A stretch of 64,000 nt of DNA from CAWCGU01 sp963838095 (GCA_963838095.1 CAWIPO010000006.1:992001-1056000); one strand, 5' to 3'; positions 24,626 through 34,551 are shown, numbered from the stretch's first letter. Notes: generated by a model not told the origin, from the letters alone. Numbers and translations are program-made.

Positions 24626-26266
24626 TCAGCCGCAGCGCGCGAAAAGGACCCAGGATGCGTTCTGGGCGTCCGGCTCGAAGCCGGGCGGCACAGGGGCTGT
24701 GAGCTCCCCCGGGTCGTTGGGATCGAGCGTGAAGTTTTTCTCCACCAGCGGCGTCGCCGGGTCGAGGAAGTACCCGCCGTCCGGCTCGACCCGCAACAGC
24801 TCACCCTTGCTTTCGCGCACTGCGGCGACGATCTCGGACGGCCGGCGGTCGAGCCACAGTGCCAGCAGCGGTACCGGGCGGTGGTTCGGGACCGTGACTT
24901 CAAGGCAGTCGACCCCGGTGTCCTCGGCATCGTCCGCGCCGTCCGCCTCGGACCCGTACGCGCCCGCGAACTCGCCCGAGTCGGCCAGCGCCTTGAGGTC
25001 GTCCCGGATCTGCTCTTGGATCGCGATCGAGTCCTGGAGGTTTGCCAGCCGGGTGTACTGAGAGGTGCCGAGGACACCGGCCGAGAACACGACCGCGAGC
25101 GCGACGACGAAGGCAGCGAACGCGATCCACCGCGGCCGCCACGGATCCTCGCGCTCCAGCTCCAGCCAGCCGAAGATCCCGGCGCCGCAGAAGATCGCCA
25201 GGAAGGTCGCCGCAAGCAGCGCGTAGCGGGTGATCACGGCCAGCCCCGCGATCGCGAGCACGCCGAAGGCGGCGGCCGCGAGCACCCCGGCCGCGACCCC
25301 GAGCGCGCTTCGCCGTCGCAGCAGCATCAGGCACAGAACCCCTCCCCCCGCCGCACCCACCAGCACCGGCTCGCGCAGGATCTCGCCGAGGCGGCGGGGG
25401 AAGAAGCGAATGAAGTCCCACAGGCCGGTGTCGCGGGCCAGCGTCTCGACCGTCTCGCGGGTGCCGGTCAGCGAGTAGAGGGGATCGCCGGCGAAGGCGA
25501 CGTCGTACAGCACCCACAGCACCGGCGCCGCAGCCGCCAGGGCGACGAGGCCGAGGAATCGCGGCTGGCGAGCCGCGTACGCGAGCGGGTAGAGAACCCG
25601 TCGCACCTTGTCCTCGCGGGTGGGCGCGACCACCTGCACCAGCCCGCTGCGGGAGTTGTGGGCGGCCTTCAGCAGCTCCAGCTTCCCGGGGGCGAAGCGG
25701 GTGTAGGCGAGATACAGCACGTACGCGGCCGAGAACAGCCACGCCTCGGGTCGCAGCAGACCGGCGAGAGCGAGCAGGAGCAGCACCGGCCAGCCCGCGC
25801 GCGGGCGCTTGGTCTCGACCACCAGGGCCGCGAGCACGAGGGCGATGTACGGAATGTCGACGTAGGCGCGGACGCCGTTGGAGAGCATCGGCTCGCGGGT
25901 GATGACGATCGCCGCCGCCACCAAGCCGGACGGGGCGTTGAACCACAGCTCGCCGAGCCGGTAGCAGAGGTACGCGACAGCGGCGAGCGAGGCGTAGGCG
26001 ATCGCGACCGTGATCGGCTCGGCCGTGTCGCCGAAGGGGGCGAGCACCACGCCGAGCGCGGTCGCCAGGGGGTGGGGAGTGGGGGGGATCGGAGCTCCGT
26101 AGTCGGGCTCTAGCCCGTGGAAGATCTCGTTCCCCCACAGCAGCGCGTAGAAGGTGTCGTAGTTGGCGAATCCGTGCCCGAACGCGAGCCACAGCGCCAG
26201 CCCGCCGCCGCAGATCCAGAGCAAGGGCACGAGAAATCCCGGCAACGAGGAGAGGCGCTCGCGCAT
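24626..26266 (-). CDS. Polytopic membrane protein, glycosyltransferase 39-like
   Basis: 546 residues with about ten to eleven hydrophobic helices up to residue 400, then a soluble C-terminal domain of about 140 residues. The first extracytoplasmic loop has FGHGFANYDTFYALLWG with an Asp near the membrane edge, the place of the catalytic Asp in GT-C fold mannosyltransferases; loop TREPMLSNGVRAYVDIPY resembles the second conserved acidic loop. It may move a sugar from a polyprenyl carrier outside the membrane. No partner gene is next to it. Recognition is by build, not by a clear family motif. Confidence 0.6.
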   Translation of the reverse strand: MRERLSSLPGFLVPLLWICGGGLALWLAFGHGFANYDTFYALLWGNEIFHGLEPDYGAPIPPTPHPLATALGVVLAPFGDTAEPITVAIAYASLAAVAYLCYRLGELWFNAPSGLVAAAIVITREPMLSNGVRAYVDIPYIALVLAALVVETKRPRAGWPVLLLLALAGLLRPEAWLFSAAYVLYLAYTRFAPGKLELLKAAHNSRSGLVQVVAPTREDKVRRVLYPLAYAARQPRFLGLVALAAAAPVLWVLYDVAFAGDPLYSLTGTRETVETLARDTGLWDFIRFFPRRLGEILREPVLVGAAGGGVLCLMLLRRRSALGVAAGVLAAAAFGVLAIAGLAVITRYALLAATFLAIFCGAGIFGWLELEREDPWRPRWIAFAAFVVALAVVFSAGVLGTSQYTRLANLQDSIAIQEQIRDDLKALADSGEFAGAYGSEADGADDAEDTGVDCLEVTVPNHRPVPLLALWLDRRPSEIVAAVRESKGELLRVEPDGGYFLDPATPLVEKNFTLDPNDPGELTAPVPPGFEPDAQNASWVLFARCG

Positions 26267-26340
26267 CGCGCGGAGAGGCTAGAGCTTGGCGCGGAAAGTC
26301 AGCGGGGGGCCGCCAGGACGGCGGCTAGACTGGCCCACCC

Positions 26341-28050
26341 GTGTCCGAAACCTCGCTCTACCGCCGCCACCGCCCCCAGTCGTTCGACGAGGTGGTCGGC
26401 CAGGAGCACATCGTCCGCACATTGCGAAACGCGGTCGAGCGCGACCGGGTCCACCACGCGTACCTGTTCGTCGGCTCGCGCGGGACGGGTAAGACCTCGA
26501 TGGCGAAGATCCTCGCCCGCTCGCTGAACTGCGTCAACGGCCCGACCGTGACGCCGTGCGGAGAGTGCGAGTCGTGCACCACCATCGCCGCCGGCACCTC
26601 GCTCGACGTGATCGAGATGGACGCCGCCTCGAACCGCTCGGTCGACGACATCCGCGAGCTGCGCGACCGGGTTGGGTTCATGCCCGCGGGGGGTCACTGG
26701 AAGGTCTACATCCTCGACGAGGCGCACATGCTCACTCGCGAGGCGTGGAACGCATTCCTGAAGACGCTCGAAGAGCCGCCCCCCAACACCGCCTTCGTGC
26801 TCGCGACCACCGAGCCGCACAAGGTGATGCCGACGATCGCCGACCGCTGCCAGCGCTTCGACTTCCAGCGACCCTCGCTGGAGCAGATAAGCGCGGTCGT
26901 CAAGCGCGTGGCGGCCGAGGAGGAGATCGTGATCGCCGACGAGGCCGTGGCCGCGATCGCCCGCGGCGCAACCGGGAGCTTCCGCGACGCGCTGGCGACG
27001 CTTGACCAGCTGCTGGCCTACTGCGGGCACGAGATCGAGGCCGAGGACGCGCTGGCGGTGCTCGGGGTGGCCGACGCCGAGCTGGTGCTGGCGGCCGCGG
27101 ACGCGATCGCGAACGAGGACGGCCGCGCCGCGCTCGAGGTCACCGGGCGCCTGGTCGCCTCCGGACGTGACGTCGTCCAGTTCGGGCGCGACCTCGTTGC
27201 GCACCTGCGCCAGCTGCTGGTCGTCAGGGCGGCGGGAGAGATTCCGGCGGGAATCGCGCTCGTGGTGCCCGACACGGCGGCGGTGAGCGAGCAGGCCGGG
27301 CGGATCGCCGATGTCGCGATCGTGCGCTCGATAGACGTCCTCAGCGCGGCGCTGGGCGAGATCCGCGAAGGGGACGAGCCGGCGATGACGATCGAGGTTG
27401 CACTGCTTCGCTGCGCGCGGCCGCAGGTGGATCCCTCCCAGCAGGCACTGGCCGAGCGGCTGGAACGGCTGGAGCGGGGAATGGCTGCGGGCGGAGGGGA
27501 GCCGGGGATCACCGCCGCACCGCCGCTCAAGGAAGCGGGCGAGCGCGCCGCCGAGGCCGATGACCCGGCGCCCAAGTCGGAGGCGGCGGCGCAGGAGAGC
27601 CCCGATAAGGGCGAGGAGACCGGGCCGGCTGCGGCTGCCGCGGGTGTCGCCCAGGCCGCCGCCACCGTTGCGCAGGCGATCGACCTCGAACGGATCGCGG
27701 AGCTGTGGCCGGCTGTGGTCGACCAGGTGCGCCAGTCCGGCTCGGCGCTCCTGTCCTCGATCTACGAGGTGGCGCGGCCGATCGGGCTCGACCCGGAGGA
27801 CTCGGTGCTCAAGGTGGGCTTTCCTCCGTCCGCCTCCTTCAACAAGCGCAAGGCGGAGTCGCCGCCCAACCGCGAGCGCTTCTCCGACGCGCTGCGGACT
27901 GTGCTCGGCGAGCGCCTGCGCCCCGTCTACGTGCTGCTCGACCCGAGCGAGGAGGAGCCTGCGACCGAGCCGGAGCTGTCCGAGGACGAGATGATCGAGC
28001 AGTTCAAGACAGGCTTTGGGGCAGAGGAGATCGAGGAGGAGAGCGCATGA
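26341..28050 (+). CDS. dnaX: DNA polymerase III subunit gamma/tau
   Basis: 569 residues. The clamp-loader ATPase domain (about 1-230) has Walker A GSRGTGKTS, four Cys of the zinc module (CVNG and CGECESC region), Walker B YILDEAHML and sensor I (ATTEPHK). Domain III follows to about 370; then an acidic, Ala-rich linker and a C-terminal domain that would bind the polymerase alpha subunit. GTG 26341 has no ribosome site, but TAGACT at 26326-26331 would give a leaderless message. It leads the conserved cluster dnaX-ybaB-recR; its TGA stop overlaps the ybaB start. No programmed slip site was identified. Confidence 0.95.
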   Translation: MSETSLYRRHRPQSFDEVVGQEHIVRTLRNAVERDRVHHAYLFVGSRGTGKTSMAKILARSLNCVNGPTVTPCGECESCTTIAAGTSLDVIEMDAASNRSVDDIRELRDRVGFMPAGGHWKVYILDEAHMLTREAWNAFLKTLEEPPPNTAFVLATTEPHKVMPTIADRCQRFDFQRPSLEQISAVVKRVAAEEEIVIADEAVAAIARGATGSFRDALATLDQLLAYCGHEIEAEDALAVLGVADAELVLAAADAIANEDGRAALEVTGRLVASGRDVVQFGRDLVAHLRQLLVVRAAGEIPAGIALVVPDTAAVSEQAGRIADVAIVRSIDVLSAALGEIREGDEPAMTIEVALLRCARPQVDPSQQALAERLERLERGMAAGGGEPGITAAPPLKEAGERAAEADDPAPKSEAAAQESPDKGEETGPAAAAAGVAQAAATVAQAIDLERIAELWPAVVDQVRQSGSALLSSIYEVARPIGLDPEDSVLKVGFPPSASFNKRKAESPPNRERFSDALRTVLGERLRPVYVLLDPSEEEPATEPELSEDEMIEQFKTGFGAEEIEEESA

Positions 28051-28412
28051 TGGCCCGTGGCGGAGGGCGCCCGATGCCGGGAGGCCAGGGCCCCGGAGGC
28101 ATGGATCTGGGCTCGATGATGAAGCAGCTTCAGCAGGTGCAGGCGGAGATGGCCGAGGCGCAGGAGAAGCTGAAGGATGAGATCGTCGAGGCGAGCGCGG
28201 GCGGGGGGATGGTGAAGGTGAAGATGAGCGGCGACCTGCGGCTGCTGGAGATCAAGATCAACCCCGAGGCAATCGATCCCGAGGACGCCGAGGTGCTCGA
28301 GGACATGGTCACCGCGGCGGTGAACGAAGCGCTCCGCTCTGCCCAGGAGCTCGCGTCGAGCCGGATCGGCGGCGCCGCCGGGCTCGGCGGGCTCGGCCTG
28401 CCCGGGATGTAG
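28047..28412 (+). CDS. ybaB: YbaB/EbfC family nucleoid-associated protein
   Basis: 121 residues. After a Gly/Pro-rich N-terminus the family pattern is plain: MMKQLQQVQAEMAEAQEKL (coiled coil) followed by GGGMVKVKMSGD and INPEAIDPEDAEVLEDM. The protein forms dimers shaped like tweezers that bind DNA. ATG 28047 overlaps the dnaX stop (ATGATGG) with GAGGAGGAGAG just before it, so translation is coupled. It lies between dnaX and recR as in most bacteria. Confidence 0.93.
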   Translation: MMARGGGRPMPGGQGPGGMDLGSMMKQLQQVQAEMAEAQEKLKDEIVEASAGGGMVKVKMSGDLRLLEIKINPEAIDPEDAEVLEDMVTAAVNEALRSAQELASSRIGGAAGLGGLGLPGM

Positions 28413-28428
28413 CCGGCACAGCCGCGAG

Positions 28429-29031
28429 TTGAACGTGCAACCCGGCGCGATCCAACGCCTGATCGGCGAACTGGCGAAGCTGCCCGGTATCGGACAGCGG
28501 ACCGCCCAGCGGCTCGCCTTCCACATCCTCCGTGAGCAGGACGACGACGCATTCGCCCTCGCCGACGCGATTCGGGAGGTCAAGGAGAAGGTCGGCCTGT
28601 GCGAGGTCTGCTTCAACCTCGCCGAAGGGCCGCGGTGCCGGATCTGCGCCGACCAGCAGCGCGATCAGACGCTGATCTGCGTCGTCGAGGAGCCCGCCGA
28701 CGTGATCCCCGTCGAGCGCACGCACGAGTTCCGCGGCCTCTACCACGTGCTCGGGGGAGCGCTGTCGCCGATCGACGGCGTCGACCCCGACGACCTCAAG
28801 ATCGCCGAGCTTGTGCGGAGGGTAGAGGAGGGGGAGGTGGCCGAGGTCGTGTTGGCGACGAACCCGACGACCACGGGAGAGGCGACCGCGCTGCACATCG
28901 CCGCGCTGCTTCGCGGGCAGGTGAAGGTCACACGCCTGGCAAGCGGCCTGCCCGTGGGCGCCGACCTCGAGCACGCCGATGAGGTCACCCTCGGGCGAGC
29001 GCTGGCGGGCCGGCGCGCGGTCGACGGTTAG
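28429..29031 (+). CDS. recR: Recombination mediator protein RecR
   Basis: 200 residues, the usual length. An N-terminal helix-hairpin-helix (LAKLPGIGQRTAQRLAF) is followed by the zinc finger (CEVCFN and CRIC) and a Toprim domain (CVVEEPADVIPVE, then ATNPTTTGEAT and RLASGLPVG). With RecF/RecO it loads RecA on SSB-coated gaps. The start is TTG 28429 or GTG 28435. The end overlaps the convergent F420-dependent oxidoreductase by 4 bp. Confidence 0.95.
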   Translation: MNVQPGAIQRLIGELAKLPGIGQRTAQRLAFHILREQDDDAFALADAIREVKEKVGLCEVCFNLAEGPRCRICADQQRDQTLICVVEEPADVIPVERTHEFRGLYHVLGGALSPIDGVDPDDLKIAELVRRVEEGEVAEVVLATNPTTTGEATALHIAALLRGQVKVTRLASGLPVGADLEHADEVTLGRALAGRRAVDG

Positions 29032-30020
29032 GCGGTCGCGCCTGCCGGAGTACGCGAGCGCAACTCGTCCAGCCTGGGCAGCAGTTCGCGCTCGGCGAAT
29101 TGGAGGAAGCCCTCCTGGTCGGGACCGACCTGGTGGAAGTAGACGTGGTCATACCCCGCGTCGATGAACTCCTTGATCGCATCGACATGACGGTCGGGGT
29201 CGGGGCCGCACACCACCGATTCGGCCACGTCCTCGGGAGTCGCGTTCTCCGTCGCCTGCTCGAAGTGCGACGGGAGCGGCAGCTCCCAGGGGAGCGAGCC
29301 CGACACTGCGGCGTTCGGCCACCACTCGTGGGCGGTCCGCATCGCCTCGTTCTCGCTCTCTGCCCAGCAGACATGGACCTGTCCGAACCGCGGCTTTCCC
29401 TCACCCCCCGCCCGCTCGAACTGTTCGATCACTTCGCGATCCGGCACGAGCCCGAACAAGCCGTCCCCGATCTCGCCGGCGATCCGGGTCGCCCTCTCAC
29501 CCGCGGTGGCGACGATGATCGGGGGAGGCTCGTCCGGGAGCGAGTAGATGCGTGCGTTCTCGACGGTGTAGTGCTCGCCGTTGTGGCTCGTCAGGCCGCC
29601 CGCCCAGAGCTTTCGGATCACCTCCACAGCCTCGATCATCCGCTGCTGGCGGATCGGGGTCGGCGGCCAGTGCTCGCCGGTGATGTGCTCGTTCAGGTTC
29701 TCTCCGCTCCCGATCCCGAGCCAGAAGCGACCCTCGAGCATGATCGCCGCCGTTGCCGCAGCTTGGGCGACTATTACGGGATGGATCCGCGTGGTCGGGC
29801 AGGTGACGCCGGTGCCGACCCGGATCCGGTCGGTCGCCTGCGCAATGCCGCCGAGAACCGCCCAGACGAAGGGGCTGTTGCCCTGGCGCTCCACCCAGGG
29901 GTGGTAATGGTCGGAGATGGAGGCAAAGTCGAACCCCACCTCCTCGGCCCGCTTGGCGAACCCGACCAGATCGCGGGGGCCGAACTCCTCGCTCGAGAGC
30001 GTGTAGCCGAACGCGGTCAC
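29028..30020 (-). CDS. F420-dependent LLM oxidoreductase, Fgd-like (TIGR03557 type)
   Basis: 330 residues. The sequence follows the glucose-6-phosphate dehydrogenase (Fgd) branch of the luciferase-like family: FDFASISDHYHPWVERQGNS, VGTGVTCPTTRIHPV and IGSGENLNEHITGE, where the region around the SDH and TGVTCP segments lines the F420 site. The C-terminal part has WWPNAAVSG and VVCGPDPDRHV. These fit subgroup TIGR03557, whose substrates are mostly unknown. Start is GTG 30020. No F420 synthesis gene is in the window. Confidence 0.88.
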   Translation of the reverse strand: MTAFGYTLSSEEFGPRDLVGFAKRAEEVGFDFASISDHYHPWVERQGNSPFVWAVLGGIAQATDRIRVGTGVTCPTTRIHPVIVAQAAATAAIMLEGRFWLGIGSGENLNEHITGEHWPPTPIRQQRMIEAVEVIRKLWAGGLTSHNGEHYTVENARIYSLPDEPPPIIVATAGERATRIAGEIGDGLFGLVPDREVIEQFERAGGEGKPRFGQVHVCWAESENEAMRTAHEWWPNAAVSGSLPWELPLPSHFEQATENATPEDVAESVVCGPDPDRHVDAIKEFIDAGYDHVYFHQVGPDQEGFLQFAERELLPRLDELRSRTPAGATA

Positions 30021-30058
30021 TCCGTTTGGCTACCCAGCGCCTTGGCGACTAAGCGGAA

Positions 30059-30460
30059 CTAGCTGCCGGGCCGGGCTCGGGGGATCCGGAAGAAGCCCTG
30101 AATCCGGGCGGCGAAGAGGAGATCTCCTTTGACCCGCAGCCTGCGCCGCATCAGCAGTCGTCCCGGGTCGGCGTTGGCGGTCGCAACCTGGATGAAGTCG
30201 AGCGCCCCCAGCGTCAGCGTCACGCGCGGCTCCAGGCCAAGGTCCTTGCCGGTCTCGCATTTGCCGTCCTTGAGGACCACGAACCAGCGGTCGTGGCCGC
30301 CGTCCTCACGGTCGCCGATCTTCCATTGGATGACGCCGCGGGCCTGCCTGCCCTTGTCGCTCAGCTGCTCGGGGAAGCGGCGGAAGATCTCCGAGAGCAG
30401 CGTGTCGCGATTCACGCGCAACCCTTCCCGAAGGGCATCCGCGGGCATCTCGCGGATCAT
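30059..30460 (-). CDS. SCP2 sterol-carrier domain protein
   Basis: 133 residues. After a helical N-terminus (IREMPADALREGLRVN) the sequence shows the SCP2 pattern: GVIQWKIGD, WFVVLKDGKCETGKDL, RVTLTLGALDFIQVATANAD, and the final lipid-tunnel part KGDLLFAARIQGFFRI. Such domains bind lipids or act as small redox-partner folds. ATG 30460 is the first usable start; an in-frame stop lies 18 codons before it. A strong hairpin (30508-30542) separates it from the DUF6458 gene. Confidence 0.8.
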   Translation of the reverse strand: MIREMPADALREGLRVNRDTLLSEIFRRFPEQLSDKGRQARGVIQWKIGDREDGGHDRWFVVLKDGKCETGKDLGLEPRVTLTLGALDFIQVATANADPGRLLMRRRLRVKGDLLFAARIQGFFRIPRARPGS

Positions 30461-30507
30461 CCGCGCAAGCGTCGTGGTGTCGAACTCGACGGCCGTGTCC
30501 GAACGCT

Positions 30508-30542
30508 ATCGCGGCCGGCTCCGTTCAAGAGCCGGCCGCGAT
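30508..30542. terminator. Perfect 14-bp stem-loop between DUF6458 and SCP2 genes
   Basis: ATCGCGGCCGGCTC and GAGCCGGCCGCGAT form a perfect 14-bp stem around a 7-nt loop. It lies 12 bp after the stop of the DUF6458 gene on the minus strand and 48 bp before the SCP2 start. No U-run follows, so it would be the I-shaped GC-rich type common in actinobacteria. Confidence 0.7.
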
Positions 30543-30553
30543 CATCGGCGGAG

Positions 30554-30781
30554 TCAGCGTGGGTACGTCCGGTACCTGTCGCCGTCGTCGACGACAGTCG
30601 TCCGGCGACGCTCCGCCCACAGCTGGAAGGGCGCTGCGAGCAGCCCGAGGACTGCAATCACCGCGCCGGCCGCCATCAGGATCAGGCCCAGCGTGCTTTC
30701 TTCGATTCCGGCGATGTTCACGTTCAGCGCGAAGTAGATGATCGCGCCGATGACGAAGAGGAAGATTCCTCCACCGATCAT
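30554..30781 (-). CDS. DUF6458 family small membrane protein
   Basis: 75 residues. Two hydrophobic segments (about 5-22, GIFLFVIGAIIYFALNV, and 30-50, LGLILMAAGAVIAVLGLLA) are joined by the conserved link NIAGIEEST, then a short Arg-rich cytoplasmic tail. This matches DUF6458, a widespread actinobacterial peptide without known function. ATG 30781 has AAAGGAGG 5 nt upstream. A terminator hairpin follows the stop. Confidence 0.85.
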   Translation of the reverse strand: MIGGGIFLFVIGAIIYFALNVNIAGIEESTLGLILMAAGAVIAVLGLLAAPFQLWAERRRTTVVDDGDRYRTYPR

Positions 30782-30857
30782 TTGCGACCTCCTTTAGAAA
30801 CGTCCCTGTCTTTCCCCTGGATACCCGGCTCGGGGTCCGCTACACGGACTTCCGGCT

Positions 30858-32953
30858 TCAGGCTTCGCTGAGCCCGATCCGCGCGTGCAGGCGGCGCAGG
30901 GGGCGCGGCGCCCACCAGTTCCACTTCCCGAGCAGGCGCATCAGCGACGGCACCAAGAGGGCACGGATGATGGTGGCGTCGATCAGCACGCCAAGCGCGA
31001 CGCCGAGGAAGTTCTCCTTGATGAAGATCATCTCTGAGGTGACGAAGGCGCCGACGGCGACGGCGAACAGCAGCGCCGCGGCGGTGACGATGCGCCCGGT
31101 GCGCTCCAGCCCGATCGCGATCGCCTCGTTGTCGGATGCGCCTGCGTCGCGCGCCTCCTTGATCCGGGAGAGCAGGAAGACGCCGTAGTCGGTCGAGAGG
31201 CCGAAGACCATCGCGAACAGCAGCAGCGGCATCGTCGTCTCAAGCGCGCCCACGCTCTCGTATCCGAGGATGCTCTCGAAGCGGCCGTCCTGGAAGACGA
31301 GCACGAGGATTCCGAACACCGCGCTCAACCCGAGCAGGTTCATCACGAGTTGCTTCAGCGGCAATATCACCGAGCCGGTCATCAGGAAGAGGATCAGGAA
31401 GGTCGCCGTGCAGACGATCGCCAGCATCAGCGGGAGGTGCTCGACGAGGCTGTCCTGGAAGTCGACGAATCCGGCGGTGAACCCGGTCACCAGCGTTCCC
31501 GGGATCCCCGTGCGCCTGCGACGAGGTCTCGGCTGGTGTCGCTCAGCGGCGGGCCGGTGGAGACGACTTCGACCACCCAGCTGTCTGCGTCGAGCCGCTG
31601 GGGCGGCAGCACGTCCGCTGCGCCGGGCAGCTCGGCCGCCTCGCTCGCTAGTGACGCGCCTCGGCGGCGTCACCCGACACGAAGAGCTGCACCGGCGTGT
31701 CGTGGTAGGGGGGGAACTCCTCGCGGAGGGCGTCATCGACCTGGTGAGCGCTCGCTTCAGCAGGGAGCACCTGCGGGTCGACCCAGGTGAACGCGACGCG
31801 GAAGAATGGGATCCCGAGCACGATCAGGATCGCGGCGCTGGCGACGGCGATTTGCACCGGACGGCGCATCACCAGCTGCGAGAGCCGGTACCAGAAGCCC
31901 TCGGTCGCAGGGCGCGCTTCGGCCTCCGCGCGGCGCTGGAGGAAGCCGGGGGCCAGGGCGTTCACCCGCTCGCCGAGCATGGCGAGGACGGCCGGCAGGA
32001 CGAGAAGCGAGATCGCCGCCGCGATCAGCGCCACCAGTGCGCCGCCGAGTCCCATCGAGTAGAGGAAGCGCTGCGGGAAGATGGTCAGCGAGGCCATCGC
32101 GGCGGCGACCGTGAGGGAGGAGTAGAGGACGGTGCGACCGGAGGTGTTCATCGTCCGGGTCATCGCCTCGAGCCCGGGACCCGACTTCGCGATCTCCTCG
32201 CGGTAGCGGGAGACCATGAACAGGCTGTAGTCGATCGCCAGCCCGAGGCCGAGCCCGGTCGTGATGTTGAGGGAGAAGATCGAGACCGAGAGGAACTCGC
32301 TGACCACGGTCAGCATCAGGAACGTGCTGACGATCGCGAGCCCACCGACCAGCAGCGGCAGAGACGCCGCGACGAGGCTGCGGAAGAAGAGCAGGGAGAG
32401 GAGGAAGAGCAGCGGGAACACCAGGAGCTCGGCGCGCTGCAGGTCCTCCTCGGTCTGTTCATTGACCTGCTGCTGGGCGACCGCCGATCCGCCCACCAGC
32501 GCCCCGGGCTCGTCCTCCATCAGGCCGACGATGCGCTCGCCCGCCTCCTGCTCGCCGTCGTCGTCGGTCGGCGTCAGCCCGACGGCGAGGTAGGTGGCGG
32601 TTCCGTCCTCGGAGACGAAGGCCTTCGAACCGGTGTCGGCGAAGCCGGTGACCGAGGCGACGTCCGGGTCTTCCCGGATCTCGTCGGCGACCGCATCGAC
32701 CCGAGCGCGCCCGTCGCGGCTGGCGACGTCGACGTCGCGAACGAGCACGACTACCGCCGGCGGCCGGTAGCCGGCCGCCTCGAGCCGGTTTTCGGCCTGC
32801 ACTGCTTCGGTGTCGGGATCGTCTGCGCCGTACGGGTCGAGCTTGTCGGCGACGCCGGAGCCGAGCGCGCCGGCGGCGACGAAGAAGACGACGGCGCACG
32901 ATCACGATCAGCTTGCGGCGCCGTTGCGCGAGCGAGGCGAGGAAGTCGAACAT
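30858..32953 (-). CDS. MMPL family RND transporter (three frame breaks)
   Basis: One gene of about 700 codons. ATG 32953 (MFDFLASLAQRR) follows GGGAGAGCG. The frame is broken near 32895-32899 (one extra base), 31648-31656 and 31503-31511 (one base short each). Joined, the product has the MMPL layout: helix 1, a periplasmic domain with VVVLVRDVDV, helices 2-6 with ITTGLGLGLAIDYSLFMVSRYREE (Asp-Tyr proton-relay pair), a second periplasmic domain, and helices 8-12 with LSTDYGVFLLSRIKEARD (second D-Y pair). Both relay motifs are intact, so the breaks look like sequence errors. It probably exports a lipid. The PadR gene directly upstream likely controls it. Confidence 0.83.
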
Positions 32954-32985
32954 CAGGCGCTCTCCCACCTCGGCCGTTCGCGAGA

Positions 32986-33539
32986 TCACCAGCTGCGTCG
33001 GCGCAGTAGCGCGCGGACCACTCGTTCAACCCGATGCCGTAGCGCAGGACCATCAGCTGGTACGGGTTGCCGGCCGCGATCACGCGCGGCTCCAGCTCGC
33101 GCAGCCTCTCCGCTTTCGCCGAGTGCTCCTCGGCCTTTGCCGTCATCAGCTCGGCGGCCGTCGACTCCGTGACGGCAGAATCGGTGCCGGCCTTGCCGGA
33201 GGAGCGGGCGAAGAACAGCTTCAGCAGCTTCTCGTCGCGGAGCTCGCAATCCGCGGCCGGCGTCGCCAGCCAGCGCTTCAGCTCGCGGCGGCCGGCGGCG
33301 GTGATCCTGTGGCGGGACCGCTGGCGCGCCCCGGCGTCGTCACGCTCGGACTCGACCAGGCCGGCGTCGCGCAGGCGGCGAAGCTCGGGATAGATCTGCC
33401 CGTAGCTGGCGGCCCAGAAGAACCGAGTCGAGTTGTCGACCGCCTGCTTGATCTCATATCCGGTCCGCGGCTCGGCGTCGAGGAGCCCGAGGATCACATA
33501 GGCGGTGGAGCTGAGGTCGGCGGAGTCCGAGCGAGCCAT
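32986..33539 (-). CDS. PadR family regulator upstream of mmpL (probable frame break at the C-terminus)
   Basis: About 183 residues. The N-terminal winged helix has GYEIKQ, STRFFWAASYGQIYPELRRL and GLVESERDD; the C-terminal helical domain ends LMVLRYGIGLNEWSARY. The unbroken frame runs on to 32751 but becomes Arg/Ser-rich and overlaps mmpL. A one-base loss near 32990-33005 would bring a TGA at 32986 into frame, 33 bp before the mmpL ATG, which is the more natural end. It is similar in design to the PadR at 181-723. With mmpL it probably forms a self-regulated efflux operon. ATG 33539. Confidence 0.82.
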
Positions 33540-33605
33540 ATATCGGCACGATAGATACCCGAGTCGAACGCGTCTGTGAACGTGATCACAGTCGCGGTCT
33601 GCGAA

Positions 33606-34551
33606 CTACAACGACAGCAGCGAGAGCAAATCGGCGAGAAGCGCGGCGCGGTTGCGCTGAAGCTCTCGCCACGTCACCCTGACCACGCGCCAGCCGAGCA
33701 CGGCCAACTCACGATCTCGAACGCGGTCCGACTCGAACGTTTCGGGCGACGAGTGCCACGCGTGACTGTCGAGCTCGACGATCAGTCGCTGGGCCCTGAA
33801 GAGCGCATCGGCGCGGATCCAACGCCCGCCGATCTGGAGGTGCACCTGGGTCTCGGGGCGAGGCAGGCCGGATTCGGCGCAGAAGTCGAGGAACGCCTCC
33901 TCGAGAGCGCTGTCTGTGACGTCCTCGCCGAAGCTCGCCTCGGCGAGGATCGCCTTGATCGTCGCGACTCCGCGGCGGCGCGGGTAGCGCTCCACCAAAT
34001 CGGGCAGCGAGAGGCGGTCATACAGGCGCTTGCCCTCGACTTCGTGCATCGCCTGCTCCACCTGGCGCCTGGGAAGCACGGCGGCGAGGTCGAGGATCGT
34101 GCGTGGGACGGTGGTGACGAGGGATCCCGTCCTCGACGGTGACCTCGTCGAACGGCAGCACCGAGAGATGGAGCTTCAGGCCCTTGCGGGGGCGAAGCTG
34201 GCGCGGCGCTGTGACCTCGACTCGGCGGTCATGGCGGACCCCCCAGTGTGCGCCGGCGCTTCGATGGCTGAGCACGGCGCCTGGCCCGCAGCTGAACACC
34301 GCTGCTAGCCAGCGTCCCTCGATCGGCACGTTGCGGGTACCGACGCTGTATGCGCCCGGAAACAGGCGATACAGGCGGCCGCACCTCAGCCTGTGCTCGA
34401 TCGCGCCCCTGCCGAGCCCCATATCCAGCAGTTGCTGGTGCGAAACGACCCCGTGCTGGCCGTCCGCAAGCACGGCGATCGCCCGATCAATCTGGCGAGA
34501 CTTACGTTTTGCATCTATTTCATGCAAATCGTCAATGTCGTCGGCGGACAC
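33606..34551 (-). CDS. AbiEi-type antitoxin-like winged helix fused to DUF559 nuclease-like domain (one frameshift)
   Basis: About 314 codons. The N-terminal part (HGVVSHQQLLDMGLGRGAI, GRLYRLFPGAYSVG) is the AbiEi_4-type winged helix. An extra base near 34117-34124 breaks the frame inside VEDGIP; after it the sequence continues TILDLAAVLPRRQVEQAM and ends in a DUF559 domain with RADALFRAQRLIVELDSHAWH and RDRELAVLGWRVVRVTW, an endonuclease-like PD-(D/E)xK pattern (Asp, then E-x-D). Start GTG 34551 is uncertain; the frame is open further upstream. Such orphan proteins are frequent in actinobacteria; a toxin partner (AbiEii) is not next to it, so a toxin-antitoxin role is not shown. Confidence 0.75.

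Noticed and set aside
32751..32985. Extension of the PadR frame over the start of mmpL
   Set aside because: The sequence turns into Arg/Ser/Pro-rich shadow, and mmpL has a good start and ribosome site at 32953; a frame error near 32995 explains it better.
28429..34551. Possible defence island around the AbiEi/DUF559 gene
   Set aside because: Neighbours are recR, LLM oxidoreductase, SCP2, MmpL and amino acid synthesis genes; none is a recognised defence gene.
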